64,000 bases of DNA from Stutzerimonas kunmingensis (GTDB lineage: Bacteria; Pseudomonadota; Gammaproteobacteria; Pseudomonadales; Pseudomonadaceae), in NCBI RefSeq assembly GCF_021432085.1, contig NZ_CP090366.1, forward strand, positions 4,216,001-4,280,000, read 5' to 3'. The notes beneath the pieces are model-generated. The model saw only the letters and a program-made list of their open reading frames with translations. It was not told where the DNA came from and did no database searches. Of this stretch, positions 55,384 through 63,729 are shown piece by piece; within the stretch, counting starts at the first letter, position 1, and each line of letters opens with the position of its first letter. The position numbers and the translations under genes were made by a program.

Positions 55384-56295
55384 CTAGCGTGCCGCCGACT
55401 CAACAGTCGCGGTGTACAGAGGCATGGCGCGTCGAAAGTCGAAGTAGTGTTCAAGCACCCGCTCAGGCGCCTCGACCTGCGGGTAGTGACCGATGCCCTC
55501 CAGCAGCACGGTGTCGGGCCTCGGAATCAGCTCGCGGTAGCGAGCGACCATATGTGCACCGGAGATCGGATCGGCCGCGCCGTCGATCACCCGCAACGGC
55601 ACATTGCAGCGCTGCATGGCCGTAACCCAGCGCTCGCGTTGCCTGACCCGCTCGGGCATGTAGCGGATCAGCCGGTGCATCACCGCCGGTCCGTCGCTCT
55701 CGGCGATCAGTCGCCAGTAATCGTCCAGCTCAGCGTCGCTCGGCTGCGTCTGCGCACCGAACACCCGGCCGAAGGTCGTCCCGAGCGTACGCCGCGAGAA
55801 CAGCCTGCCCAGCAGAAAGCCGAACGGGCCGAGCAGCAGTTTCTGCACCCGCACCGGATGATGGGTTTCCGGGAACAGCCCGCCATTGAGGAACACGCAA
55901 CTGGCCAGCGCGATGCGCCCTTCGCAATGCCGCGCCAGCAGCTCCTGAGCGACGCTGTCGCCATAGTCATGCGCCAGCACATGGATCGCACCGTCTATAC
56001 CCAGCTCCGCCAGCAGCGCCTGCTGCAGATCGGCCTGCTCGATCAGGCTGTAGGCGTGCCCGCGCGGCTTGGCCGAATAGCCGAAGCCGAGCATGTCGCA
56101 GGCAACCAGCCGATAGCGCGCCGCAAGTGGCTGCCAGACCTTGTGCCAGTCCCAGCTGGCGGTGGGAAATCCATGGATCAGCAGCAGCGGCTCACCTTCG
56201 CCAGCCGTCCAGTAGCGGATGCGCCTGCCGCCAAAATCGAACTCGCGAGCGCTGGCGCGCCAGGTATCCAGTGCCATGCCGTCGGTGCTACTCAT
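55384..56295 (-). CDS. Alpha/beta hydrolase resembling MEST/PEG1 and haloalkane dehalogenase/epoxide hydrolase
   Basis: 303 residues. LLLIHGFPTASWDWHKVW is the oxyanion region. The nucleophile elbow is HVLAHDYGDSVAQELLARH, in which Asp, not Ser, is in the nucleophile position, as in epoxide hydrolases and haloalkane dehalogenases. A C-terminal His lies in GIGHYPQVEAPE. HDYGDSVAQELL and NGGLFPETHHPVRVQKLLLG closely recall the animal imprinted protein MEST/PEG1. The reaction is unknown. A 240-base stretch upstream (56296-56536) contains a G-rich run but no gene I can support. Confidence 0.82.
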   Translation of the reverse strand: MSSTDGMALDTWRASAREFDFGGRRIRYWTAGEGEPLLLIHGFPTASWDWHKVWQPLAARYRLVACDMLGFGYSAKPRGHAYSLIEQADLQQALLAELGIDGAIHVLAHDYGDSVAQELLARHCEGRIALASCVFLNGGLFPETHHPVRVQKLLLGPFGFLLGRLFSRRTLGTTFGRVFGAQTQPSDAELDDYWRLIAESDGPAVMHRLIRYMPERVRQRERWVTAMQRCNVPLRVIDGAADPISGAHMVARYRELIPRPDTVLLEGIGHYPQVEAPERVLEHYFDFRRAMPLYTATVESAAR

Positions 56296-56536
56296 TCGTT
56301 CTTCTTGTTTTCATGGAGACGAAGCCAGTCTAGCGGGCTGCTACGGCATGACGACTTGCCGTGCCGGCCAGCTTGGTGGCCCGGCGAGTCAGCTGGGCGC
56401 TGCTGGGAGGAAAAGGGGGGGCGAATCAATGGTTCTGCATACGCGGAAAACGCCATTACTGCGACGGAACCAAGGTTCGCCCAGTCCCTCTCGGGCGCCT
56501 GGAACGGTTACCGCCCGACCGCGCCACCAGGTCAGT

Positions 56537-57268
56537 TCACGGCTGCCCCGCCATGATCCGGGCCACCTCGCCTTCGGCCTGCAGATGCTCGAAGGCGGCC
56601 TGGGTGCGCAGCACGGTGTCGTCGTCGGTCTGGCGGCTGTAGGCCATGTAGAGCTGTGTCGAGGTGTGCGGGCTGAAGACCTTCTCGACCGTGGCCGGGT
56701 CGACGCCGGCCTCGGCGCACAGGGCGAGCATGTCGTGCTCGGGCATCGGCACCAGGTCGACCTGGCCGTTGACCAGGCGCTTGAAGTTGTCGCTGTTGTG
56801 CGCACTCACCACGATCTTGCTGAAGCCGTTGGCCTGCAGGTACTGGTGCCGGACGTCCTCGCGCATGACGCCGATCCGGTAGGCCTTGGCCGCCTCCAGG
56901 TCCGGCACCCGGATATCGCCCCGCTCGCTGAGTTTGTAAAAGTGGTAGTCGATGCGCATGATCTCGCCGACCCAGCGGAACAGCGCTTCGCGTTCGGAGG
57001 TGCGTGCGATCAGGTAAATCAGTACGCCGGGCTCGCGCAGGGCCATGTCATACGCCCGCGCCCACGGGTAGAGGCTGACCTGGTAGTCGTTGAGGCCGGC
57101 GCGCTGCAGGGTGGCCTCGACGACCCGGCTCGCCGTGCCGGCTACCTTGCCGTTCTCCAGGTAGCTGTAGGCGGTGTCTTCGGTCACCACGCGCAGCGGA
57201 CCGGCGTTGGCCGTGGTGGTGCCGAGCAACGCAAGGAAGAAAGCGGTCCAGGCAAACGGATGCATCAT
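56537..57268 (-). CDS. Periplasmic solute-binding protein (SBP_bac_3-like), copy B of the cyclase module
   Basis: 243 residues with a signal peptide (cleavage after ANA). The mature protein reads LRVVTEDTAYSYLENG, the start of the amino-acid-binding SBP_bac_3 family. It shares PWARAYDMALREPGVLIYLIARTSEREALFRWVGEI with the homologous upstream protein at 58621-59388. It is the third gene of the unit SBP-cyclase-SBP and lies 15 bases after the cyclase. No transporter genes are adjacent, so a sensory role is inferred. Ligand unknown. Confidence 0.82.
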   Translation of the reverse strand: MMHPFAWTAFFLALLGTTTANAGPLRVVTEDTAYSYLENGKVAGTASRVVEATLQRAGLNDYQVSLYPWARAYDMALREPGVLIYLIARTSEREALFRWVGEIMRIDYHFYKLSERGDIRVPDLEAAKAYRIGVMREDVRHQYLQANGFSKIVVSAHNSDNFKRLVNGQVDLVPMPEHDMLALCAEAGVDPATVEKVFSPHTSTQLYMAYSRQTDDDTVLRTQAAFEHLQAEGEVARIMAGQP

Positions 57269-57283
57269 GCAGTCCTCATGCGA

Positions 57284-58633
57284 TCAGGCGGAAATGCAGT
57301 TGCGCCCGTGGGTCTTGGCCCGATAGAGGGCCTCGTCCGCGCGGTGCAGCAGTTGGTCGAATTGGTCCATGGTGTCCGGATCGAGCACGGCCAGGCCGAT
57401 GCTGAAGGTCACGTAGGGTGAAACGGCGGAAGCCTCGTGGGGCAACTCGCGCTCGGCCAGGCGTTGCTGCAGGCGCACCGCCGCCCGCCGCGCGGCCTCG
57501 GCATCGACGCCGGGCAGCAGCACGACGAATTCCTCGCCGCCAAGCCGCGCGACCACCTCGCCAGCGCGGGCGAACACGGACTGCAACGTGTCGGCGACCA
57601 TTCGCAGGCACTGGTCGCCCTGGGCGTGGCCGTAGTGGTCGTTGTAGCGCTTGAAGAAATCCACGTCGCACATCAGCACCGCCAACGGCTGGTCCTGACG
57701 CAGCGCACGGCGGAATTCGACTTCCTTGATCTCGTCGAACTGTCGCCGATTGGCCAGTCCGGTAAGCGGATCGCTGCGCGACAGCTCTTCCAGTTGCACA
57801 TTGGCGGCGCGCAGTTCGGCAGTGCGCTCTTCAACCAGCTCGGCAAGGCGGTCCCGGTGCGCGGCCAGGGCCAGCTCATCCTGGTGCTGGCGCTCGAGAT
57901 AGGCCGAGAGTTTCGCCTGCAGGCTGTTGACGCCGCCTTCCAGCAGGCTCAGCTCGTCGTGCCGCTTCGGCGAACGATCAAGGCGCAGGCTGCGATCGAG
58001 ATTGTCCGGCGTCAGCCGCGTCAGGTGACGGGCAATGCGCCGCACATGCAGGGTGACCGTGCGGTTGAACATCCACATGATCAGCCCGGCCAGCAACAGC
58101 GACTGGATGACCTGGGTGATGACGATGTCGTAGACCTCGGCAAGCATGCGCTCCCAGAGCAGTTCTTCATTGCCTTCGAGCACCAGCTCGCCTACCGTCT
58201 CACTGGCGCCAGCGTAGGGTTCGTAGCTCAACTGATGCTGCAGGCGCGGCGCGCGATGCTCGGCCGGCTGCTCACCGCGTTGTCGCTGAACCAGTTCCGG
58301 CTCGCGGCCGGCGCGGATGATCCGCAGCTCGACGCGGCCGATGGGCGCGGCCTGCACCACGCTGTCGAGCTGCGAATGCAGGGAATCACTGTCCATTTCC
58401 CAGATCGCCTTGGACAGGGTGCTGCGGAACACCTGATCGATCAGCGCCAACTCGGCGTTCATCTCCGCCAGGTTGTTCTGCCAGGCGGTCCAGGTCCGCA
58501 GCCCGACGGTGGCGAGGGTGAACAGCAGGCAGAAACCGAGTGTGGCCAGCACCAGCCGGCGGCCGAGCGAACCCACCGGCCGCGGCACCGGCTCGCTGAT
58601 CGTGCTGGTTGAGTCGTCGTTCATTTCAGCCAT
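57284..58633 (-). CDS. Membrane diguanylate cyclase (GGEEF) with periplasmic sensor domain
   Basis: 449 residues. First helix at about 25-47, periplasmic domain of about 120 residues, second helix near 170-190, HAMP-like segment, a coiled coil rich in Glu/Ala/Leu (about 240-290), and a GGDEF domain. The active-site motif is GGEEF at residues 365-369, with DVDFFKRYNDHYGHAQGD giving the metal-binding Asp. The inhibitory-site motif is RAGE rather than RxxD, so product inhibition may be altered. It is flanked by two related binding proteins in one operon. ATG 58633 overlaps the previous gene; ATG 58624 (ATGA overlap) is the alternative. Confidence 0.9.
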   Translation of the reverse strand: MAEMNDDSTSTISEPVPRPVGSLGRRLVLATLGFCLLFTLATVGLRTWTAWQNNLAEMNAELALIDQVFRSTLSKAIWEMDSDSLHSQLDSVVQAAPIGRVELRIIRAGREPELVQRQRGEQPAEHRAPRLQHQLSYEPYAGASETVGELVLEGNEELLWERMLAEVYDIVITQVIQSLLLAGLIMWMFNRTVTLHVRRIARHLTRLTPDNLDRSLRLDRSPKRHDELSLLEGGVNSLQAKLSAYLERQHQDELALAAHRDRLAELVEERTAELRAANVQLEELSRSDPLTGLANRRQFDEIKEVEFRRALRQDQPLAVLMCDVDFFKRYNDHYGHAQGDQCLRMVADTLQSVFARAGEVVARLGGEEFVVLLPGVDAEAARRAAVRLQQRLAERELPHEASAVSPYVTFSIGLAVLDPDTMDQFDQLLHRADEALYRAKTHGRNCISA

Positions 58634-59388
58634 TTCGCGACAATCGCGTCGTAGCGCCCATCGGCCCGCACGCGAGCCAGCGCCTGGCGGAAGCGCTCGA
58701 CGACCTCATCCGGCGTGTCGCGACTGAACGCCATGCACAGGCCATCCGCACCGCCAAGGTCGTCCAGGCCCAGCTGCGGCACCGCCGCCTCGTTCGGATC
58801 GCCACTGGCCTGGCGCACCAGGTAATGGGCATTGAGTTCGTTGGATATCCACAGATCCACCCGCCCCGCCTTGAGCTTCTGGTAGTTGTGCTCGTACTTG
58901 TTGCTCGACTGCAGGTTGCGGCCGACGGCGAAGCCCTTGTCGATCAGATACTGCTCGCCGACATCCGCCTTGACCGTGGCTATCTGGTATTGCCGGGCAT
59001 CGTCCAGGGTTTTCAGGCCGAACTCGGTGCCGGGCAGCGAGAACAGGAACCAGCGGGTCGGCGCGATCACCCCGACCCACTTGAACAAGGGCTCGCGCTG
59101 CGGCGTGCGGGCGATGGAATAGATCAGCACGTTCTCGTTGTTCAAGGCGATGTCATAGGCACGGGCCCAGGGCATGGAACGGATGCGCACGTCCTCGCCG
59201 GCCTCCTCCAGTACCGCCTTCACCACCTCGGTGCCCATGCCGGTCAGCTCGCCATCGACGGTCATGTTGTAGGGCGGCAGCTCTTCGGTGACCGCGGTGA
59301 TTGCATGGGCATAGGTGAGCGCGCTATAGGCCCCAGACACCAGCAGGACAAGGGCGACGCTCAGATCGCGGAGCCAGGACGAACGCAT
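58621..59388 (-). CDS. Periplasmic solute-binding protein (SBP_bac_3-like), copy A of the cyclase module
   Basis: 255 residues from ATG 59388, which has GAGGAC six bases upstream and starts a signal peptide (cleavage after ALTYAHA). The frame extends to 59592, but that N-terminal part is not signal-like. The mature protein reads ITAVTEELPPYNMTVDGELTGMGTEVVKA, typical of amino-acid-type binding proteins, and shares PWARAYDIALNNENVLIYSIARTPQREPLFKWVG with the third gene. It is the first gene of the operon. It may bind a ligand and touch the periplasmic part of the cyclase. Ligand not assignable. Confidence 0.82.
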   Translation of the reverse strand: MRSSWLRDLSVALVLLVSGAYSALTYAHAITAVTEELPPYNMTVDGELTGMGTEVVKAVLEEAGEDVRIRSMPWARAYDIALNNENVLIYSIARTPQREPLFKWVGVIAPTRWFLFSLPGTEFGLKTLDDARQYQIATVKADVGEQYLIDKGFAVGRNLQSSNKYEHNYQKLKAGRVDLWISNELNAHYLVRQASGDPNEAAVPQLGLDDLGGADGLCMAFSRDTPDEVVERFRQALARVRADGRYDAIVAKWLK

Positions 59389-59642
59389 GCAGTGTCCTCG
59401 GAGGGATGCCGGCATCGGGGGCAGGCCACTAGAATCAATCAGATACCCCTTTCTCGGCGCCAGCCCATCACACTTGAGCAGATGGGCGTGCCCGTCCACA
59501 GCTCTCCGACGTATGGCGAGCCCGGTGGGGGCGGGAATGTGGGGGAAGAGGCGCCGCTCACATGGCGTAGATCGCCGGGCCAGCTTGTTCAACCGTCAGC
59601 CGGGCTATATCACGCGTTACGCGGCACGCCCGCGTTTCCCGC

Positions 59643-59966
59643 TCAGGGCCGCTGTCGCTTGTGCTCGAACGCCTCTACGCAGGCAGGCAAGTCATAGAAG
59701 CGAGGCGCACCGCCGGCGCGGTTGCCGTTTTCACCGGCGGTCTTGCGCCGACATTCGGTCTCGGCGCGACTGTTGCGGGTCGTTCTCATGCAGTCCTGAA
59801 ACGCCGCTTCGCGCAGCGGCGCCAGCTTCGCCTCCCGGGCCGACTCGCAACGCTGGTCGAGCTCGGCCTGGCGCCTGTCGAACGCCTCCCTGTCCTTCTG
59901 GAAACCGGCCTGCGCCTGTGTCGCCAACACAGCCAGCAGCACCGTAGCCAACAATCCCTGTTTCAT
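59643..59966 (-). CDS. Small periplasmic Arg/Glu-rich protein, unknown
   Basis: 107 residues from ATG 59966 with AAGGAG eight bases before it. The signal peptide (MKQGLLATVLLAVLATQAQA) precedes a helical, highly charged mature part rich in Arg, Glu and Gln, with four Cys (RCESAREAK, DCMRTTR, ECRRKTAG, ACVEAFEHK) that could form two disulfides. No family recognised. Confidence 0.65.
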   Translation of the reverse strand: MKQGLLATVLLAVLATQAQAGFQKDREAFDRRQAELDQRCESAREAKLAPLREAAFQDCMRTTRNSRAETECRRKTAGENGNRAGGAPRFYDLPACVEAFEHKRQRP

Positions 59967-60077
59967 CGAATCGCTCCTTTGAATACCGGTGGCGAGCATG
60001 GCGCGGCGGTGGCGGCTTAGCAAGCAGCCGCGAGATGTGGCCGCGGGCAAAAGTCTTACGGCACACCTTCCGAGCGT

Positions 60078-61046
60078 TCAAACCCGCGCCCGCACCTGCC
60101 GCGGGCTGATGCCGAACTGGCGTTTGAACGCCGTGGCGAAGTTGGCCGGACTGTTGTAGCCGGCGCGCCAGGCCGCCTCGTTGACGCTGGCACCTTCACA
60201 TTCCAATGCCTCCCGCGCCAGTTGCAGTCGGCGGGCACGCTGGTACTCGAACACGGTCATGCCCTTGAACAGGCGAAACTGCCGCTGCAGCGTGGTGGCA
60301 TTGACGCCCATCTCCCGGGCGATGCGCTCCAGCGTCCAGTCGTCGGCCTCACCGCTGTCGAGGAGCGCGAGGAGGCGTTGCAGACGACGGTACTCCTGCG
60401 GGCGCAGGCCCTGTTCCGCCGACGCCGAGCCATCACCCAGGCTGATCAGTGCTTCGCAGGCGATGTCCAGTGCGCGGCTTTCCAGGTACAGGCCCTGAAG
60501 CAGCGCGCCATAGCCGGGCGGGTTGAGCATCTGCTCGGCCAGGGTCAGCAGCCGCGCCGAGGGCTTCCAGATGCGCGGCGTCAGATGACTGTCCATGAAG
60601 CGGCGGATCGCGCCATCACTCGAGTCGACACCCTCCCCGCGCCCTTCGAACCAGTCCGGCGTCAGGCTAACCACCAGCTTGCGGATATGACTGCCGCGGC
60701 GCGCCTGGCGGCGGAACAGCACGGGCTCGTTCATCGAAACCGCCACGCCCTCGGGGGCTCGCTGCGACGCCGACTGACCGAGCGTCAGCGACAGATCGCC
60801 ATAGCTGACCCGGCTCTGGCCCTGCAGAAAGAGCACGAACGATACCCGCGGACCAACCACGTTTTCGGTGACGAAATCCTGCAGCTCTTCGCAATCGGAC
60901 CAGTGCAGCGACAGGCCATCCCGCAGCTGCGCCCACTTCACCCGGCCGTAGAGCAGGCGGTCGTCATCCTCGTTGGGCAGGCGCAGCCCCGGCCTGCTCA
61001 TGGCCGGCAACTCATCGCCACGAATGATGTGATCGGCTTGATTCAT
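60078..61046 (-). CDS. AraC-family regulator, PchR-like
   Basis: 322 residues. The C-terminal third is an AraC double helix-turn-helix (LERIAREMGVNATTLQRQFRLFKGMTVFEYQRARRLQLARE and AAWRAGYNSPANFATAFKRQFGISPRQVR). The N-terminal part resembles PchR, with FVLFLQGQSRVSYGD. PchR-like regulators sense a siderophore and activate its receptor gene. It is divergent from the TonB receptor with a Fur-box-like site between. ATG 61046 is chosen over 61100 because the extra 18 residues do not fit. Confidence 0.88.
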   Translation of the reverse strand: MNQADHIIRGDELPAMSRPGLRLPNEDDDRLLYGRVKWAQLRDGLSLHWSDCEELQDFVTENVVGPRVSFVLFLQGQSRVSYGDLSLTLGQSASQRAPEGVAVSMNEPVLFRRQARRGSHIRKLVVSLTPDWFEGRGEGVDSSDGAIRRFMDSHLTPRIWKPSARLLTLAEQMLNPPGYGALLQGLYLESRALDIACEALISLGDGSASAEQGLRPQEYRRLQRLLALLDSGEADDWTLERIAREMGVNATTLQRQFRLFKGMTVFEYQRARRLQLAREALECEGASVNEAAWRAGYNSPANFATAFKRQFGISPRQVRARV

Positions 61047-61146
61047 GCGGCGCTGCGCCTCGAACTGACGGGATTGCAAAGCAAATGTTCGGCCCCGCAA
61101 AGGTTCGCGGAGCGGCTGGGTGGCAGACTACGCGCCGACATCTTTT

Positions 61147-61165
61147 GATGCAAATCATTATCATT
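61147..61165. promoter_or_regulatory. Fur-box-like operator between the AraC regulator and TonB receptor genes
   Basis: GATGCAAATCATTATCATT keeps the ATCATTATCATT half expected of the 19-base Fur consensus (GATAATGATAATCATTATC). It sits about 55 bases upstream of the receptor start and 100 bases upstream of the regulator, where iron repression of both is expected. Confidence 0.75.
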
Positions 61166-61218
61166 AAGCAGCGCGAACGTTTGCCAACACGTCGCCGCCG
61201 CTGCGACAGGAGCCGCCC

Positions 61219-63357
61219 ATGGACAGAATTCTCCGCACCTCAAGCCTCAGACCATTGCTGCTCGCCGGCCTGCTCGCCCCGTTTCCGTTGAGCGCCCTGG
61301 CGCAGAGTGTCGCCGCTCAGGCCGAGCCGGTGCAGCTGGAGAGCATCACCGTCGAAGGCAACCGCCTGTACGACATGCCGTCTTCGGAGCAAAGCGGAGG
61401 CTACACCGTGCCGGCCGCCACCGTCGGCACCAAGACGCCGGCCGAACTGCGCGACATCCCGCAGTCGATCAGCGTGTACACCAGCGATTACATCCGCGAC
61501 CGCCAGTTCGTGAACCTGGATGACCTGGCCAAGTACTCCACCGGCCTGCGCACCCTGAGCAACGACAGCGGGCGCTCGTCGATCTATGCGCGCGGCTACG
61601 AGTACGACGAATTCAACATCGATGGCCTGCCCGCGCCGATGGCCAGCATCAACGGTACGCTGCCGTCGCTGTCGCCGTTCGATCGGGTCGAGGTCATGCG
61701 CGGGCCGTCCGGGCTGTTCAACAGCACCAGCGAGATGGGTGGCATCGTCAACATGGTGCGCAAGCGCCCGACCCGCGAATTCCAGGGCAGCCTGACCGGG
61801 CGCTACGGCAGCTGGGACACAAATTACCTGGAAGCCGACCTGTCCGGCCCACTCGACGAGCAGGGGCGCGTGCGCGGCCGTACGGTGATCTCCCGCGCCG
61901 ACACCAACGGCGAGGTCGACTACAACGCCAACACCAGCGAGAGCTTCTACGGCGCGCTGGACATCGACCTGTCCGACGCCACCGTCATGTCCTTCGGGCT
62001 GATTCACCAGACCAAGGACATCCTTCCGCACAACGGCTATCCGGCCGCCATCGACGGCAGCCTGGAAGACTTCAGCCGCTCGACCTACCTGGGCGCCGAC
62101 TGGGGTGATTTCGACAGCCGCGGCACCGACGTCGTCGCCGAGCTGACCCATCGCTTCGACAATGGGGGCTACGGTCGCGTGGCGGTGCGCGGCTCCAGGC
62201 GCGCGACCGATTACCTCTATGCCTTCACCGCGCGCAACGTCAACAGCGGCGCGACCAGCCTGGCCTACACCGCCCGCGATCTGGAGCAGGACACCCTCGC
62301 GGTCGATGCCAACTACAGCCAGCCGTTCGAGCTGCTCGGGCAGGTCAGCGAGTTCGTCATCGGCAGCGATTTCAAACGCTACGAGACCGAGTATGCGGAC
62401 GCCCGCGGCAATCTCGGCGCCATCGACGTCGCCAGCTACCAGCCGGGCGACACCAGCAAGCCGAACGTCACCTTCGGTACGCCGACCGAAACCGACGAGC
62501 GCGAAGTCGGCCTCTACGCCAAGCTGACCTTCCGCCCGATCCAGCGCCTGGCGCTGATCGGCGGCGCGCGGGTCAGCAGCTTCGAAGGCGAGAACAGCAG
62601 CGCCACGCAGGATGTGCGCGAATCCGGCTATGTCACGCCCTACGGCGGCCTGGTGTTCGATCTGGATGACCAGCACTCCCTCTACGCCAGCTACTCGCAG
62701 GTATTCAAGCCGCAGAGCGAAGCCGGCGCCGACGGCCGCATCATCGACCCGCGCGAAGGCGAACAGTACGAGGTCGGCATCAAGGGCAGCTATTTCGGCG
62801 GCGACCTGAACGCGCGCATCACCGCCTTCCAGCTCACCGACGAGAACCGCGCGGCCGGCGCCATTGATGACAGCGGCGCGCCGATCAGCGGCGTCTACGA
62901 GGCCACCGGCAAGACCCGCATCCGCGGTGGCGAACTGGAAATCAGCGGCTACCTGACCCCCGACTGGGAAGTGCTGGCCGGCTACACCTACATGAAGACC
63001 GAGAACCTGGCCGGTGACGACAACGCGCTCTTCGCGCTGATGCCCCAGCACCAGGCCTCGCTGTGGACCAAGTACACCCTGCCCGGCGGTGCCCTGCGCG
63101 GCCTGGGGATCGGTGGTGGCGTGACCGCGATGAGCGACTACTACATCGAACGCGCCGGCAGCCCGCGCCTCAGCGCACCGGGATATGCAGTGGTGGATGC
63201 CAAGCTGTCCTACCCGATCACCGACAAGCTGACCGGCACCTTCGACGTGAACAACCTGCTCGACCGCAAATACGTTTCGCGGGTTGGCAGCGTCGGCACC
63301 TTCAACTTCTACGGCCCGTCGCGCAGCTTCACGGTGGGCGCCCGTTACGAATTCTGA
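61219..63357 (+). CDS. TonB-dependent siderophore receptor
   Basis: 712 residues: signal peptide (cleavage after ALAQ), TonB-box-like SITVEG, plug domain (residues about 60-170, with DIPQSISVYTSDYIRDRQ and GYEYDEFNIDGLPAP), then a 22-strand barrel ending GARYEF. The pattern VMRGPSGLFNSTSEMGGIVN is typical of siderophore receptors such as FhuE and FpvA-like proteins. Ligand is unassigned. Strong SD (AGGAG) precedes ATG 61219. Neighbours (AraC regulator, Fur site, DUF2218, esterase) fit iron scavenging. Confidence 0.9.
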   Translation: MDRILRTSSLRPLLLAGLLAPFPLSALAQSVAAQAEPVQLESITVEGNRLYDMPSSEQSGGYTVPAATVGTKTPAELRDIPQSISVYTSDYIRDRQFVNLDDLAKYSTGLRTLSNDSGRSSIYARGYEYDEFNIDGLPAPMASINGTLPSLSPFDRVEVMRGPSGLFNSTSEMGGIVNMVRKRPTREFQGSLTGRYGSWDTNYLEADLSGPLDEQGRVRGRTVISRADTNGEVDYNANTSESFYGALDIDLSDATVMSFGLIHQTKDILPHNGYPAAIDGSLEDFSRSTYLGADWGDFDSRGTDVVAELTHRFDNGGYGRVAVRGSRRATDYLYAFTARNVNSGATSLAYTARDLEQDTLAVDANYSQPFELLGQVSEFVIGSDFKRYETEYADARGNLGAIDVASYQPGDTSKPNVTFGTPTETDEREVGLYAKLTFRPIQRLALIGGARVSSFEGENSSATQDVRESGYVTPYGGLVFDLDDQHSLYASYSQVFKPQSEAGADGRIIDPREGEQYEVGIKGSYFGGDLNARITAFQLTDENRAAGAIDDSGAPISGVYEATGKTRIRGGELEISGYLTPDWEVLAGYTYMKTENLAGDDNALFALMPQHQASLWTKYTLPGGALRGLGIGGGVTAMSDYYIERAGSPRLSAPGYAVVDAKLSYPITDKLTGTFDVNNLLDRKYVSRVGSVGTFNFYGPSRSFTVGARYEF

Positions 63358-63411
63358 TCCACCTGGCCGCCTGCGCCCGTAGGCGTCGGCGGCTGACTTC
63401 CGGAGATCACC

Positions 63412-63729
63412 ATGCCCCAGTTTCACGCCCAGGTGGCGACACCCCGCGCGTCGCGCAACATGATGCGGCTGTGCAAGCACTTCGCGCACAAGGCCGAAGT
63501 CCAGCTGGACGAACGTCAGGCGCAGGTCGAATTCGCCTTCGGCCAGTGCCGGATGCTCGCCGATGACGAGCGACTGCTGATCGACTGCCAGGCCGAGGCC
63601 GGCGAGGCGGAAAAGCGCCTGCGCTTCGTCATCGACGACCACCTCCATCGCTTCTCGGGCGAGGAAGCACTGAAGGTGAACTGGCTGGACGGGCCGCTAC
63701 CGCCAGGCCACAGGCAGGTCGAGCCATGA
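63412..63729 (+). CDS. DUF2218 protein
   Basis: 105 residues: HAQVATPRASRNMMRLCKHFAHKAEV opens the DUF2218 domain, and QCRMLADDERLLIDCQAEAGEAEKRL and FSGEEALKVNW follow. Cytoplasmic, no signal peptide. DUF2218 genes are often found beside TonB-receptor and siderophore genes, but the function is unknown. It overlaps the next start by four bases. Confidence 0.85.
   Translation: MPQFHAQVATPRASRNMMRLCKHFAHKAEVQLDERQAQVEFAFGQCRMLADDERLLIDCQAEAGEAEKRLRFVIDDHLHRFSGEEALKVNWLDGPLPPGHRQVEP

Noticed and set aside
61240..63648. An 802-codon open frame on the minus strand opposite the TonB receptor
   Set aside because: High-GC genes often leave an open antisense frame. Its composition is Ala/Gly/Val/Asp-rich with no domain, while the plus strand encodes a complete receptor.
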